Assembly (NCBI RefSeq): GCF_000760595.1
Contig: NZ_BBNM01000010.1
Coordinates: forward strand, 51,661-115,660
Direction of reading: 5' to 3'
Length of the DNA stretch: 64,000 nt
Source of the DNA: Acinetobacter soli
Lineage (GTDB): Bacteria; Pseudomonadota; Gammaproteobacteria; Pseudomonadales; Moraxellaceae
Below the pieces are notes generated by a model. The model did no database searches. It saw only the letters and a list, made by a program, of their open reading frames with translations, and was not told the DNA's origin. Of the stretch, positions 44,738-56,059 are shown piece by piece. The translations under genes were made by a program, and so were the position numbers. Positions within the stretch are counted from its first letter, which is position 1; each line of letters opens with the position of its first letter.

Positions 44738-46954
44738 TTATCTCTGAATCAACAGTCTATTTGCTTTTTGATATCCTCGTGGTAAGAGTTGACCTTTCGA
44801 TGCACGCTTACCGATGTATTTCTGAAGATCATCACCTTTTATTTTTAAATGCTGTTGACCCGCATCCACCTGAATTATTTCATTTAAGTTGAGTAATGTC
44901 ATGGACAAAATTTGTTCTTTGTCTTCAAGTTGTATCAACTTATTACCCTTGCCTTTATTTAAAGTTGGTAATTCTGACAGATCAATAATCAGTAATCGGC
45001 CCGCCGAACTCAAAATTGCCACATGGGTAGAGGCCTGCAATGAAAGCAAAGGCAAGGCCGTCGCTTTTTCGGGAAGGCTCAAAAAGGCTTTACCGGCTTT
45101 GGCACTGGTATCGAGGTGTTTGGCTTGCGTTTTAAACCCGTATCCTGCGCTACTGACAGCCAGCAACTCGCTGTCATCGTCACCGATCAGTACCTGAATA
45201 AACGACACGCCATTGGCTGGCGAAAGCTTCGAACTCAGTGGCTCGCCAAGCCCTCGTGCCGATGGTAATGCATTGATTGCCAATGCATAACTTCTGCCCG
45301 TTTCGTCCAGCACATATACACGCTGGTTGGTTTTACCTACTGCATGACTCTGGTACTGATCTCCCGCACGATAATTAAGGTTCTCTGCATCGACTTCGCC
45401 TTTGGCAGCGCGAATCCATCCCGCTTCGGACAACACCACCGTCACGGTTTCCGCTGGAATTAAATCATGTTCTTTGATCTGTACCGCTTCTTCACGCTCA
45501 ACAATTGGAGCACGACGATCATCACCAAATTTTTTGGCATCTTCTTTTAGTTCATTAATGATCAGTGTTTTTAACGATTCAGGATTCTCAAGTTGTTCAC
45601 GAATAATTGCAGCACGTGCAGCCAGCTCATCTTGCTCACGGCGAATTTCCATCTCCTCAAGCTTGGCCAAATGGCGAAGTTTAAGTTCTAAAATGGCTTC
45701 AGCCTGAATCTCATCGATATTAAAGTGCTGCATCAACACCGGCTTAGGCTGATCTTCTTCACGAATGATCTTGATCACGGTATCGATATCCAAATACGCA
45801 ATCAATAGCCCGGCTAAAATGTGTAACCGCTTTTCAATTTTATTTAAATGATACTGTAAACGGCGAGTGACCGTCGCTTTACGAATGTCGATCCATTCAA
45901 GCAAGATGCGTCGAATCGATTTCACCTGCGGTCGCCCGTCGGCACCAATCATGTTGAGATTGACCCGATAACTGCTTTCAAGATCGGTGGTCGCAAATAA
46001 ATGACTCATTACTGCGGCAGCATCTACACGATTTGAGCGCAGCACAATCACCAAGCGCGTCGGGTTACGATGATCTGATTCATCACGGACATCACTGACC
46101 AGTGGCAGTTTTTTGGCCTGCATTTGATCGGCAATTTGCGTGATCACTTTTGACCCTGACACCTGATATGGCAGCTCGGTAATAATAATCTCATTTTTAT
46201 CGACACTGTACACCGCACGTACACGATAACTGCCACGACCGGTACTCTGGATTTTAAGCAGCTCGTCTTTTGGCGTAATAATTTCTGCTTTGGTCGGTAA
46301 ATCTGGCCCCGGAATGAACTCCGCCAGTTTTTGCTCAGACAGTTCAGGATTACGAATCAGCGCAATCGTACCTTTTACTACTTCACGCAAATTATGCGGT
46401 GGAATATCGGTGGCCATACCGACCGCAATGCCTGTGGTGCCATTGAGTAAAATATTGGGAACACGCGCTGGCAAGTTAATCGGTTCTTTGAGTGATCCGT
46501 CAAAGTTATCTTGCCAATCGACCGTTCCCTGACCCAGTTCACTCAGTAGCAATTCGCTATACGCCGACAGTTTGGCTTCGGTATATCGCATCGCAGCAAA
46601 TGATTTCGGATCGTCTGGTGAGCCCCAGTTACCCTGACCTTCGACCAGCGGATAACGATAGCTAAATGGCTGAGCCATCAACACCATCGCTTCATAGCAG
46701 GCAGAGTCACCATGCGGATGATACTTACCCAGTACATCCCCTACGGTACGGGCCGATTTTTTGGGTTTCCCGGTCGATTTTAAGCCCAGTTCGCTCATGG
46801 CGTACACAATACGACGCTGTACAGGTTTTAGACCATCACTGATGTGGGGCAATGCACGATCCATAATCACGTACATGGCATAGTTCAGATATGCCTGTTC
46901 GGTAAACTCGGCAACGGAACGGTTCTCAGTCGCATGATGCGCAAGGCTGGTCAT
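44738..46954 (-). CDS. parC: DNA topoisomerase IV subunit A
   Basis: 738 residues, the Acinetobacter ParC length. The winged helix has the catalytic Tyr124 ([11 protein letters not shown]). The quinolone region [13 protein letters not shown] has Ser84 and Glu88, so the common resistance changes at these two positions are absent. The C-terminal beta-pinwheel begins near 490 ([16 protein letters not shown]). With ParE it decatenates daughter chromosomes and is essential. Single gene. Confidence 0.96.
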   Translation of the reverse strand: MTSLAHHATENRSVAEFTEQAYLNYAMYVIMDRALPHISDGLKPVQRRIVYAMSELGLKSTGKPKKSARTVGDVLGKYHPHGDSACYEAMVLMAQPFSYRYPLVEGQGNWGSPDDPKSFAAMRYTEAKLSAYSELLLSELGQGTVDWQDNFDGSLKEPINLPARVPNILLNGTTGIAVGMATDIPPHNLREVVKGTIALIRNPELSEQKLAEFIPGPDLPTKAEIITPKDELLKIQSTGRGSYRVRAVYSVDKNEIIITELPYQVSGSKVITQIADQMQAKKLPLVSDVRDESDHRNPTRLVIVLRSNRVDAAAVMSHLFATTDLESSYRVNLNMIGADGRPQVKSIRRILLEWIDIRKATVTRRLQYHLNKIEKRLHILAGLLIAYLDIDTVIKIIREEDQPKPVLMQHFNIDEIQAEAILELKLRHLAKLEEMEIRREQDELAARAAIIREQLENPESLKTLIINELKEDAKKFGDDRRAPIVEREEAVQIKEHDLIPAETVTVVLSEAGWIRAAKGEVDAENLNYRAGDQYQSHAVGKTNQRVYVLDETGRSYALAINALPSARGLGEPLSSKLSPANGVSFIQVLIGDDDSELLAVSSAGYGFKTQAKHLDTSAKAGKAFLSLPEKATALPLLSLQASTHVAILSSAGRLLIIDLSELPTLNKGKGNKLIQLEDKEQILSMTLLNLNEIIQVDAGQQHLKIKGDDLQKYIGKRASKGQLLPRGYQKANRLLIQR

Positions 46955-47108
46955 AACAACGAATCATCCTAAATAATAGTTTTGTCTTGTTTGTTATCCT
47001 ATGTCGCCAGTCTTGGAGACACAAGGGTATGTCTCCAAGCAGTGCGTCAAATTATGTCTTATGATGTAAAACTAGCCAGTTTTCTAAATGAAAGCAATGC
47101 TTTTATGA

Positions 47109-48428
47109 TTAAAGTCCAATTGACTCCAGTGTTTTTCCTTGGGTCTCTTCACCGAGCACCACAATCACCAAAGCCACAGCCAGCAATACCAGCGTGAACA
47201 TCATAAAGACTTGATGAAATCCGTCGTGTCCAACCATCATATGTGTGACCACAATAGGCGCCGCAATACCGCCAATGCGGCCAATCGCAGATGCCCAGCC
47301 TGCGCCAAAGGCACGAATATTGGCTGGATATTGCTCAGGCGTATAGGTATACAAAACGCCCCAAGCGCCCAAATTGAAAAAAGACATTAAACAGCCCCAG
47401 ACCATCACACTGAACATACTGTCGGCTTGACCAAACAGATAGGCCGAGATAGCACAGGCCGTGATAAAACTGGCAAGCGTCGCCTTGCGGCCTAGGCGCT
47501 CAATCAACCATGCCGCACACACATAGCCCGGTAACTGCGCCAAAATCATAATCAGCACATATTCAAAAGATTGCACCACGGTATAGCCCTGCTTAACCAA
47601 CAGGCTCGGTAACCAAGTAAAAATGCCATAGTATGAAAACACGATGCCAAACCAGATCAGCCAAAGCATCAAACTTCGTCGGGCAAAGGCGCCCGACCAA
47701 AGCTGCTTAAACGAAACACGCTGCTTTTCGGCCACGGGTTTCACCACTAAATGCTCAATCACAGGTACGCCAGCTTGGCGTTCGATCTCTTGTACCAGCT
47801 CATGGGCTTCATCAATGCGTCCGCGATTGATCAGGTAAGGAATGGATTCTGGAATTTTTTTAATAATCACATAAACATAGAGTGCTGGAAGTCCACCCAT
47901 TAAAAAGGCAATTTGCCAGCCAAATTTTGGAATAACGAAATATGAAACCAGTGCCGCGACCAACCAACCCAAGCCCCAGAAACTTTCCAACAATACAATA
48001 AATCGCCCACGCACATGCGAGGGAATATATTCACTGACTAAAGTCACCGCAACCGGAAGCTGTCCCCCCAAACCGACTCCCACAATAAAACGAAATACCA
48101 ATAACCATGTCAGATTGGGTGCAAAAGCGCAGGCCGCAGTGGCCAGACTATAGATCAACAATGTGGTTGCAAACATGGTTTTTCGGCCAAAACGATCTGC
48201 CAATCCACCAGAGCAGACTGCACCAATCGCCATTCCGATAAAGCCAATGCTTACAATCCAGCCACTTTCGGCTGGCGTTAGTGCCCAGTCCTTGACCAAA
48301 GTGGTTAGGATAAATGCAATGATGCCGGTATCTAGTGCATCAAACATCCAGCCTAATCCGACCACCCATAACAAAGTATAGTGGAACTTTCCAACCGGCA
48401 AATTTTCTATTCGTGATACTAAATCCAT
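47109..48428 (-). CDS. MFS transporter (aromatic acid/sugar type)
   Basis: 439 residues with 12 predicted helices. The MFS motif A occurs between helices 2 and 3 (GGLADRFGRKTMF). Sugar-porter-like motifs follow (FRFIVGVGLGGQLPVAVTLVSEYIPSHVRGR; PESIPYLINRGRIDEA; AWLIERLGRKATLA). Such proteins import small carboxylates, aromatic acids or sugars with protons. The substrate is not visible, and no catabolic genes sit beside it. Confidence 0.85.
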   Translation of the reverse strand: MDLVSRIENLPVGKFHYTLLWVVGLGWMFDALDTGIIAFILTTLVKDWALTPAESGWIVSIGFIGMAIGAVCSGGLADRFGRKTMFATTLLIYSLATAACAFAPNLTWLLVFRFIVGVGLGGQLPVAVTLVSEYIPSHVRGRFIVLLESFWGLGWLVAALVSYFVIPKFGWQIAFLMGGLPALYVYVIIKKIPESIPYLINRGRIDEAHELVQEIERQAGVPVIEHLVVKPVAEKQRVSFKQLWSGAFARRSLMLWLIWFGIVFSYYGIFTWLPSLLVKQGYTVVQSFEYVLIMILAQLPGYVCAAWLIERLGRKATLASFITACAISAYLFGQADSMFSVMVWGCLMSFFNLGAWGVLYTYTPEQYPANIRAFGAGWASAIGRIGGIAAPIVVTHMMVGHDGFHQVFMMFTLVLLAVALVIVVLGEETQGKTLESIGL

Positions 48429-48661
48429 GATCCAAACTCAATCAGTCGCGATGCGAGACATCAGGGGAAGAAACCAGTAACTTTATTTGTGTCACTTCTT
48501 GTTGCTTTTAAGTATACCGATGTTAACAAGAGGAATGCTGAAGTTTTAAAAATTAATTTTTATTGTGATATTAATCACATTATTCTGAGTGTAATTTACT
48601 GATGACAGTAAGTTCTAGATCAAGATAGGCACACGTGGGCACGGTGTGCCAAATGCTATGG

Positions 48662-49315
48662 TTAATGCTTGTCGGTCGATGAAGCGGAGTCAGCGTCGTC
48701 GTCCTGATAAATAAATTTGGGCATTTCCAGTCCAAAATAAATCGCAATCACACGCAGTACAAAACCAAAAATCAGCGTAAAGATCACCGTTAGCTCAAGT
48801 GACATCCCAATTTGCAGGCATAGCCAATAACAAATTACGGCCACAAACGAAATACTGGCATATAACTCACGGCGGAATACCAGCGGTACGTCATTACATA
48901 AAATGTCACGCAAAATACCACCCGAAACACCCGTTAAGACACCCGCCACAGCCGATACCACAAAGCCATGCCCCATTTGTAGGGCAATCTGACAGCCAAT
49001 AATAGTAAAGCCAATCAGGCCCAAGGCATCTAACAGCAGGAAAATATTGCGTAGATGGCGCATCCATTTGGCAATTAAAATGGTAACTAAGGCAGCACAG
49101 CAGGTCAGTACCAAATACTCAGGATGCTTCACCCATGTGAGCGGATAATGGCCCAGCAAGACATCTCGCACCGAGCCTCCCCCTAGTGCAGTTACACAGG
49201 CAATCAGGATGACACCGAACCAATCCATACTACGCCGACCAGCAGAAAGCGCACCAGTCATGGCTTCTGCGGTAATTGCAACAATATAAATAATCGTCAG
49301 TAACATCGCCTTCAT
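48662..49315 (-). CDS. TRIC/UPF0126 family membrane channel (YadS-like)
   Basis: 217 residues with two UPF0126 repeats, each bearing the GGG-RD hallmark: ALGGGSVRDVLLGHYPLTWV and GVSGGILRDILCNDVPLVF. About seven helices. Bacterial TRIC proteins form trimeric cation channels; glycine transport has been proposed for some relatives. A start four codons in (ATG 49306) is possible. Single gene, with a polar Asp/Ser-rich tail (DDDADSASSTDKH). Confidence 0.85.
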   Translation of the reverse strand: MKAMLLTIIYIVAITAEAMTGALSAGRRSMDWFGVILIACVTALGGGSVRDVLLGHYPLTWVKHPEYLVLTCCAALVTILIAKWMRHLRNIFLLLDALGLIGFTIIGCQIALQMGHGFVVSAVAGVLTGVSGGILRDILCNDVPLVFRRELYASISFVAVICYWLCLQIGMSLELTVIFTLIFGFVLRVIAIYFGLEMPKFIYQDDDADSASSTDKH

Positions 49316-49352
49316 CCGCTCAGGCTAAGAGATGGCGGTTATTCTAAGTCAG

Positions 49353-49823
49353 TTATAGAAATTTGGCACAACATTGTTTAAATTTTTTCTGCGAGCCACA
49401 TACACATGGCTGTTTCATTGTGATGGGCATATCGAGTGTTGGATCAAGAAAATACCAGCGCCCAGCAAAATACACAAAATGCGAGATTTCATGATGCACC
49501 TGAGCCTGCTGACCATCATGATAATGCGCTTTAAACTCGACCTGCGCATGGCATTTGTCAAGTTTGGCAAGATGATGAATCACCTCAAGTTGAAGCCATG
49601 TATTGCACTGACTCCAGTCTGCAATCGCGTCACGGTCTAAATAAGACTGCTGCCCCAAGGCAGTGGTCTGAATCAGATAATCAATCTGTTGTAATGCAAA
49701 TGCACTATAGCGCGAGCGCATGAGCTGCTCTGCACTGCTTGCGTGTTGCTGCCCTTGGTGTAATGGCGCGCAACAACTCATGTAAGCGCCCTGCCCACAT
49801 GGACATGCCTGTATTGAACTCAT
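49353..49823 (-). CDS. ychJ: YchJ-family SEC-C motif protein
   Basis: 156 residues. Zinc-binding SEC-C motifs lie at both ends (CPCGQGAYMSCCAPLH; CVCGSQKKFKQCC) around an NTF2-like YchJ domain (AEQLMRSRYSAFALQQIDYLIQTT; VEFKAHYHDG). The molecular role of YchJ is unknown. It lies 37 bp after the TRIC-like gene's neighbour region, on the same strand as both flanking genes. Confidence 0.88.
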   Translation of the reverse strand: MSSIQACPCGQGAYMSCCAPLHQGQQHASSAEQLMRSRYSAFALQQIDYLIQTTALGQQSYLDRDAIADWSQCNTWLQLEVIHHLAKLDKCHAQVEFKAHYHDGQQAQVHHEISHFVYFAGRWYFLDPTLDMPITMKQPCVCGSQKKFKQCCAKFL

Positions 49824-49842
49824 GACAATTCTCTGGATAAAA

Positions 49843-49862
49843 ATAGCCCGATAACGGGCTAT
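49843..49862. terminator. Terminator of the TerC-CBS gene
   Basis: ATAGCCCG-ATAA-CGGGCTAT. On the minus strand it is followed by TTTTTAT, placing a terminator 21 bp beyond the leftward gene. Confidence 0.75.
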
Positions 49863-49883
49863 GCTTTAGGGAATGAAGCGGAT

Positions 49884-51479
49884 TTAATCGTTACTAGAAT
49901 GATGCGCAGGATCTGCCACGATATGTACTTTTTCAATTTTGTGTCCGTCCATGGTCACCACTTCAAAAATATAACCATCTGCAGCAACCTTTTGCCCGTT
50001 TTCTGGCAAACGCCCCAAATGAAACAACAAATAACCCGAAAGCGTCGAGTATTGTTCCGTTTCATCCACCAGATCGCGGTTTAACAGTAAAGACACATGG
50101 CGAATATCGGTTGAACCTTCAAGAATCAACGATCCATCATCTAGACTTTCTGCTGCGGCTTCCAGCTCATCTTCGTCAGGAAACTCCCCTGCAATCGCCT
50201 CCAAGATATCGATCGGCGTCACAATACCTTCAATCGAACCGTATTCGTTGAGTACGATGGCCATTTGTAAAGGTGCTTGGCGTAGCTGTTCCATCACCAT
50301 CAGTACCTGTGCATTTTCATGCACAATCATTGGCTCACGTACGTGATGGCTAAAATTCAGTACACCCGTTTCCACATACTCGTTTAATACTTTATGTGTC
50401 AGGCAAATACCTTCAATGTTGTCGAGTTCACCTCGGGCTGCGATCAGGCGCGAATGCGTCATCGAGAGCAGACGTTCTTTGAGTAACGCAGGCTCGACAT
50501 CCAGATCGATCCACTCGATTTCCGGGCGCGGCGTCATCACCGACTTCACCGGACGCTCTGACAACCCCAATACACCTTGTACCATCACGCTATGATACGC
50601 GCTGTTTTCTTCATCGAACATTTCGTCGGCAAAGGCTTGTGTAGCCAATACATTTTCGTTTTCTTGCTGCTGAGTGTCATTACTGGTGCTGGCTGCTTTA
50701 CCGCCAAGCATTTTCATGACAGCCGAAGCAGTGCGATAACGTAGATCTGTGGTCGTGACCAGCTTTTCCTGATTACGGCGCATGGTCTGGTTCATCATTT
50801 CAATCAGTACTGCAAAGCCGATCGCGGCATATAAGTAACCTTTTGGAATATGGAAACCGAAGCCTTCAACCACCAAAGAGAACCCGATCATCATCAAGAA
50901 TGACAGACACAAGATCACCACAGTTGGATGTTTGTTGACAAAATCCATGAGCGGCTTAGACGCCCACAGCATAATTCCCACTGCAATAATGACGGCAATC
51001 ATCATCACCGATAAATGCTTGACCATACCAACCGCAGTAATCACGCTGTCAAGCGAGAAGACGGCATCCAGCACCACAATCTGCACAATCACCATCCAGA
51101 ACGTCGCGTGAACTGGGTTTTCCTCTTTCTGAAACTGCTTGCCTTCCAAGCGCTCATGCAATTCCATGGTGCCTTTAAACAGCAAAAACACCCCACCAAA
51201 GAGCAGAATAAGATCCCGGCCGGAAAAAGGATGGTCGAAAATATGAAATAAGGGTGCGGTAAGGGTAACAACCCAGGCAATTGAAGCCAGCAGGATCAGG
51301 CGCATGCCCAAAGCCAGAATCAGCCCGACAATTCGGGCAGTATTACGCTGCTCTGGCGGAAGTTTTTCTGCAAGAATGGCAATAAAAACCAGGTTATCGA
51401 TACCCAGTACAATTTCAAGCACAACCAGCGTAGCCAGACCCACCCATGCAGAAGGATCAGACATCCATTCAAAAATCAT
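49884..51479 (-). CDS. TerC-family membrane protein with CBS pair and CorC/HlyC domain
   Basis: 531 residues, like E. coli YoaE/YegH. A seven-helix TerC domain fills about 1-240, with acidic motifs in membrane segments ([33 protein letters not shown]). A CBS pair follows at about 300-420 ([48 protein letters not shown]), then a CorC/HlyC domain to the end ([16 protein letters not shown]). TerC relatives export Mn(II) or act in metal homeostasis. The substrate here is inferred only. Confidence 0.88.
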   Translation of the reverse strand: MIFEWMSDPSAWVGLATLVVLEIVLGIDNLVFIAILAEKLPPEQRNTARIVGLILALGMRLILLASIAWVVTLTAPLFHIFDHPFSGRDLILLFGGVFLLFKGTMELHERLEGKQFQKEENPVHATFWMVIVQIVVLDAVFSLDSVITAVGMVKHLSVMMIAVIIAVGIMLWASKPLMDFVNKHPTVVILCLSFLMMIGFSLVVEGFGFHIPKGYLYAAIGFAVLIEMMNQTMRRNQEKLVTTTDLRYRTASAVMKMLGGKAASTSNDTQQQENENVLATQAFADEMFDEENSAYHSVMVQGVLGLSERPVKSVMTPRPEIEWIDLDVEPALLKERLLSMTHSRLIAARGELDNIEGICLTHKVLNEYVETGVLNFSHHVREPMIVHENAQVLMVMEQLRQAPLQMAIVLNEYGSIEGIVTPIDILEAIAGEFPDEDELEAAAESLDDGSLILEGSTDIRHVSLLLNRDLVDETEQYSTLSGYLLFHLGRLPENGQKVAADGYIFEVVTMDGHKIEKVHIVADPAHHSSND

Positions 51480-51819
51480 TGATGCTTCTCCCCAAACGTC
51501 AATATTGGATGGATATAGTCAGGCCAAATGGCAGATCTTGCCAGACAAGATGAATGATAAAAATTGCTGAAAAAAACGAAAGCGTCAAAGCGACGACAAC
51601 CACTACCCATGTTCATATATATGTTGTTAAACCGTTTTTCAGTATAGGCAAGATCAGTTGGAAATTCACCATTTTTATTGAACGGATATTGTTACCTGTT
51701 GCGGGCAATTACATGGTCATTTTGCGATCGTGTCGGGTTTTTGTGAGCCCGCGATAATTTGTCATAGTTCTTGCTTAATATTAAGCAATGCAATAACGTG
51801 ATAAGGTAAAAATGAAAAG
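51480..51819. other. Divergent intergenic region
   Basis: 340 bp between the leftward TerC gene and the rightward LOG gene. Promoters for both are expected. No structured RNA, repeat or small gene is convincing. Frames on either strand here lack ribosome sites. Confidence 0.4.
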
Positions 51820-52437
51820 ATGAATAGCGTAGTAGAAATGACCTTAGAGTTAAACAGCACAGCCAAAACAAGCCAACCCCTCATTGCCCTTTACTGCGGA
51901 TCACGCGTCGGAAATAAACCCATTTACAAAGAAACTGCCATCGAACTGGCACAAGGTATTGCAGAACACGGATTTGGTATTGTCTACGGTGGTGCCAGCA
52001 TTGGTCTAATGGGCCAAGTGGCAGATACCGTCCTTGAACACGGCGGAGAGGTCGTCGGCGTGATTCCAGAATTTATGCTAGATTATGAAGTCGCCCACTC
52101 TAAACTGACTGAATTACATGTGGTGCAAACCATGCATGAACGTAAAGCCATGATGGCCGAGCGTGCCGGTGCTTTTGTTGCCCTTCCGGGCGGACTGGGT
52201 ACCTTTGAAGAAATCCTAGAAATTGCCACTTGGGGGCAACTCAATCAACATCAAAAGCCCATGATTTTATTTAATGTGAATGGCTTCTACGACGCCCTGA
52301 TCGCACAGCTCGATCATGCAGTTGCAGAAGGTTTTCTTCCTCCCCAACATCGTGCCAAACTAATTGTCTGCGACACTTTTGACGAAATTTATGGCGCTGT
52401 TAAAAATCTCAATTCACCTCACCGTTTTATGGCATAA
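51820..52437 (+). CDS. LOG-family protein (TIGR00730, cytokinin riboside monophosphate phosphoribohydrolase-like)
   Basis: 205 residues. A Rossmann fold with the LOG signature PGGLGTFEE (123-131), plus YGGASIGLMG and the nucleotide-contact segment MHERKAMM. LOG proteins hydrolyse nucleoside 5'-monophosphates to the free base and ribose 5-phosphate. In bacteria they act in nucleotide salvage. Single gene. A second in-frame ATG at 51838 is possible. Confidence 0.88.
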   Translation: MNSVVEMTLELNSTAKTSQPLIALYCGSRVGNKPIYKETAIELAQGIAEHGFGIVYGGASIGLMGQVADTVLEHGGEVVGVIPEFMLDYEVAHSKLTELHVVQTMHERKAMMAERAGAFVALPGGLGTFEEILEIATWGQLNQHQKPMILFNVNGFYDALIAQLDHAVAEGFLPPQHRAKLIVCDTFDEIYGAVKNLNSPHRFMA

Positions 52438-52564
52438 GCGCTTTGCGGCATGTGTTGCTTGATGGCTAACTACCATTACGCAATACATGGCTTGCAGTAA
52501 GACTATAGGCGTGTCTTGCATTTCATGCTAATTTTCACCTGACTTCTTTGCAATTCTTCATCTC

Positions 52565-53956
52565 ATGAATGCCACCCCAACGCATCAACGCTTACAGCCC
52601 GAATACAAACTTCTGGTTTTGTTGGTTTCGATTGGTTTTTTTATGCAGGCGCTTGACACCACCATTGTCAACACAGCCCTTCCCGCCATGGCTCGCAGTC
52701 TCCATGAAGATCCACTTCGTATGCATGGTGTGGTGGTCGGCTATGTCTTATCTGTTGCTGCGTGTATTCCGCTCAGTGGCTGGCTGGCCGATCGTTTTGG
52801 TGTACGTAATACCTATTTTGCGGCCATTATTATTTTTACACTGGCCTCACTGGGCTGTGGTCTGTCGCAAAGCTTAAATGAGCTGATTGTTTTCCGGATC
52901 ATTCAAGGGATTGGTGGGGCATTATTATTGCCGGTAGGCCGATTGGCGATGCTAAAACTGATTCCACGGACACAGTTTTTATCCGCCATGAGCCTGATGA
53001 GTCTGGCTGGATTGGTTGGTCCTTTAATCGGACCGACACTCGGCGGATGGCTAGTTGAGGTCACCACGTGGCACTGGGTATTTTTAATTAATATTCCCAT
53101 GGGGCTTTTGGGGCTTTTAATCACCCTCAAGGCCATGCCAAACATTAAGGAAAAAACCGTTAAATCTTTTGATTTAAGTGGTTTTATCTTGCTGCTCGTG
53201 GCGATGGTCGGTTTATCTTTAGGAATTGAACAACTCGCCAGCAAAGAATATCCGCAATGGGTCAGCCTCAGTTTACTCGGCGCTGGCATTAGCTCGGCAC
53301 TTATCTATGCTTACCATGCACATATGCATGAGAACGCGTTATTTCGTAGCACACTCTTTCATAACAAAATTTACGCCATTGGTATTTTAGGGAACTTCTT
53401 TGCCCGTTTTGGCGGTAACGCCGTCCCCTTTGTACTGCCCTTGATGTTACAGGTGGCGTTTGGTTTTGAACCTTTTTATACCGGTCTGATGATGATTCCG
53501 CTGGTTTTGGGTTCATTGTTTTCAAAACCGATTGTGCGCCCAATTATTCAGCGTCTTGGGTATCGGCGTGTATTGATCATCAATACGTTATTGGTCGGAA
53601 GCTGTATCGCAAGCTTTTCCCTGACCACGGCAGAAACACCTGAATGGCTGCGTGCCATTCACTTTTTTGTATTCGGCACGCTCAATTCTATCCAGTTTGT
53701 TTCGATGAATACGCTTACGCTCAAAGACTTATCTCAGCAACATGCCAGTAGCGGCAATAGCTTTTTATCGATGATCATGATGCTGTCTATGAGTATCGGC
53801 GTAGCCTTGGCAGGTACACTGGTCAATATTTTCAGTCAGCAGTTTGGTACACAAGATATGACCCGTACCTTTCATGCAACCTTAATCTGCCTTGGCTGTA
53901 TTAATATTATTACCGCAGTGATTTTTTCTAAAATTCCGCGTAATACGCCAGTTTAA
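52565..53956 (+). CDS. MFS multidrug transporter (DHA2/EmrB-like)
   Basis: 463 residues with about 14 helices. DHA2 motifs: FFMQALDTTIVNTALPAMA, motif A SGWLADRFGVRN, motif B RIIQGIGGALLLPVGRLAML and motif C GPLIGPTLGGWLVE. It exports drugs or metabolites with protons. No membrane-fusion partner is adjacent, so it probably works alone like Bcr/Stp-type pumps. Confidence 0.87.
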   Translation: MNATPTHQRLQPEYKLLVLLVSIGFFMQALDTTIVNTALPAMARSLHEDPLRMHGVVVGYVLSVAACIPLSGWLADRFGVRNTYFAAIIIFTLASLGCGLSQSLNELIVFRIIQGIGGALLLPVGRLAMLKLIPRTQFLSAMSLMSLAGLVGPLIGPTLGGWLVEVTTWHWVFLINIPMGLLGLLITLKAMPNIKEKTVKSFDLSGFILLLVAMVGLSLGIEQLASKEYPQWVSLSLLGAGISSALIYAYHAHMHENALFRSTLFHNKIYAIGILGNFFARFGGNAVPFVLPLMLQVAFGFEPFYTGLMMIPLVLGSLFSKPIVRPIIQRLGYRRVLIINTLLVGSCIASFSLTTAETPEWLRAIHFFVFGTLNSIQFVSMNTLTLKDLSQQHASSGNSFLSMIMMLSMSIGVALAGTLVNIFSQQFGTQDMTRTFHATLICLGCINIITAVIFSKIPRNTPV

Positions 53957-54024
53957 CGATTCGACATGGTACAGCGTTTAACTTCTGGTTATGATGAAGC
54001 AGAGGATCGAGCCAAGATACACGC

Positions 54025-54771
54025 ATGAAATCACGTCATATTTTTAAATCTATTTCTCCAGCTCACTGGTTAGGGCTGGGTTTTTCTGTGCTGTTGTTGA
54101 TCTTGCTCTATTTTGGTTTTTTTTATAATCAGAAAGCTTCTGCACAAGATTATCCGGTAAAAGGGTTTGATGTCTCACATCATCAAGGTGAGATTAACTG
54201 GTCCAAAATTCCCGCTGATCAATTTCGTTTTGTTTATTTAAAAGCCACTGAAGGTGGCGATTACCAAGATCCCAAATTTCAAGATCATTGGTTAAAAGCG
54301 CGTGAACAACGGCTGCATGTTGGGGCCTATCATTTTTACCGGCTTTGCCGAGACGGTACGGTACAAGCAGAGAATTTTATTAAAACTGTCCCCACTAAAG
54401 CAGACGCACTTCCACCAGTGATTGACCTTGAGTATGACACGGCTTGTATCGATACATATACGCAAGAACAGTTGCTAAAGGAAATCCAGATCATGCACGA
54501 TCGGCTTAAGGCCCACTACGGTAAACAGCCAATCTTTTATGTCTCAACCCGTTTTTATCATATTGTGCTGATGGGACATTTTAAAGAAACGCCACTATGG
54601 ATTCGCGAGTATGATCAAAAGCCCGAGCTTAAAGACCAGCGTGAATGGGTGTTCTGGCAATACAGCCGCAAAGGCAAAATCAAGGGCATTGAAAAACCAG
54701 TCGATCTGAATGTCTATGCAGGCTCCTTAAAAGAATGGCGTGATTTTGTCGCGCCTACCGTAAAGCAGTAG
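54025..54771 (+). CDS. GH25-family muramidase (lysozyme)
   Basis: 248 residues. A membrane anchor or signal is at 17-34. The GH25 barrel follows with catalytic-type Asp49 ([14 protein letters not shown]) and Asp134/Glu136 ([11 protein letters not shown]). It cleaves N-acetylmuramic bonds of peptidoglycan from the periplasmic side. dinB starts 10 bp downstream, so the two may be cotranscribed. There are no phage genes nearby, so it looks like a housekeeping cell-wall enzyme. Confidence 0.87.
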   Translation: MKSRHIFKSISPAHWLGLGFSVLLLILLYFGFFYNQKASAQDYPVKGFDVSHHQGEINWSKIPADQFRFVYLKATEGGDYQDPKFQDHWLKAREQRLHVGAYHFYRLCRDGTVQAENFIKTVPTKADALPPVIDLEYDTACIDTYTQEQLLKEIQIMHDRLKAHYGKQPIFYVSTRFYHIVLMGHFKETPLWIREYDQKPELKDQREWVFWQYSRKGKIKGIEKPVDLNVYAGSLKEWRDFVAPTVKQ

Positions 54772-54781
54772 GCAGACCAGC

Positions 54782-55837
54782 ATGCGAAAAATTATTCACA
54801 TCGATATGGATGCCTTTTATGCGTCGGTAGAACTGCGTGAGCGACCAGAACTGCAACATTTACCTGTGGTGATTTCCTCACATCATCCGCGCGCAGTAAT
54901 TGCCGCAGCCTCGTATCCTGCACGACGTTACGGATTACGCTCGGCCATGCCAATGGGTCAGGCTCGTAAACTCTGTCCAGATCTGATCGTGATTGAGCCA
55001 AACTTTGAAAAGTATCGAGCGGTTTCACAACAGATTCATCATGTTTTTCAGCAATATACTTCGCTCATCGAACCCCTTTCCCTAGATGAAGCCTATCTGG
55101 ATGTAACCGAAAATCTCAAGCAATTGCCCAGCGCCACCGATGTCGCCATTCACATTCGTCAGGATATCTGGAATCTGACGCATCTTACTGCATCTGCCGG
55201 TGTCGCACCGAATAAGTTTTTGGCCAAAATTGCATCTGACTGGAATAAACCGAATGGCTTATGTGTGATCAAACCCCATCAGGTTATGGACTTTATTCGC
55301 GATCTACCACTAAAAAAAATTCCGGGTGTTGGCCGCGTTACCCAAGCCAAATTACAGCAATTAAAACTCGAAACACTGGGTGATTTACAGCATATCGATG
55401 AAGCCGTACTGATTCATCATTTTGGAAAATATGGCAAGCAACTCTACCTGTATGCGCAGGGAATAGACCATCGTGTGGTTCAAAGCGAGCGTGTGCGCCA
55501 GCAAATTTCCAAGGAAACCACCTTCGATCAAAATTTGTACCTCAGTGAATGTGACATCTACTGGCGACTATTGGCTGAAAAAGTCTGGCTATCGTTGCAA
55601 CACAAACAATTACAGGCACGTGGTATCAGTATCAAACTCAAAACACCAGATTTTCAGATCTTCCAGCACAGTAAAAGCTTTAAACGCGCCTTGGCGTCGC
55701 TTGAAGAATTTCAGCATGCTCTGGGTGTGTTATTGACCGAAATGCAGCTACAGCCCGCTGCACAATATCGCCTGATTGGAGTGGGCGTGTATCAGCTTGG
55801 ACCTCGTGAGAGCGATTCACAGCTTTCATTTTGGTAA
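54782..55837 (+). CDS. dinB: DNA polymerase IV
   Basis: 351 residues, the standard Y-family size. Metal ligands: Asp8 ([13 protein letters not shown]), Asp102 and Glu103 ([11 protein letters not shown]). The thumb has helix-hairpin-helix motifs ([14 protein letters not shown]). The little finger is at about 240-345. It ends in QLSFW, close to the clamp-binding consensus QLxLF. It copies past DNA lesions with low fidelity. I saw no clear LexA-type box; Acinetobacter uses a non-classical SOS response. Confidence 0.94.
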   Translation: MRKIIHIDMDAFYASVELRERPELQHLPVVISSHHPRAVIAAASYPARRYGLRSAMPMGQARKLCPDLIVIEPNFEKYRAVSQQIHHVFQQYTSLIEPLSLDEAYLDVTENLKQLPSATDVAIHIRQDIWNLTHLTASAGVAPNKFLAKIASDWNKPNGLCVIKPHQVMDFIRDLPLKKIPGVGRVTQAKLQQLKLETLGDLQHIDEAVLIHHFGKYGKQLYLYAQGIDHRVVQSERVRQQISKETTFDQNLYLSECDIYWRLLAEKVWLSLQHKQLQARGISIKLKTPDFQIFQHSKSFKRALASLEEFQHALGVLLTEMQLQPAAQYRLIGVGVYQLGPRESDSQLSFW

Positions 55838-56059
55838 GCAGTCAAATTTGATCAAAAAAATAAAACGGTCTTTGAAAAGTTGTTTCACTTTCTGGCTATT
55901 TTGGAGTACTCTTAGGCTCGCAAATGCATTTACCCATGTATCTGCTGCAATGTATACGGGACACCTTTACCCTATACATTATGTCCTGCGATTGGCGTGA
56001 CGACCAAATCCGAATGTTGCAGGGCATCCGTTCTGAACGCATGGGATTCTCAAGTATCA

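Noticed and set aside
54025..54771. Phage lysozyme indicating a prophage
   Set aside because: The protein has a single membrane anchor and is followed by dinB and transport genes. No phage structural, holin or integrase genes are near.
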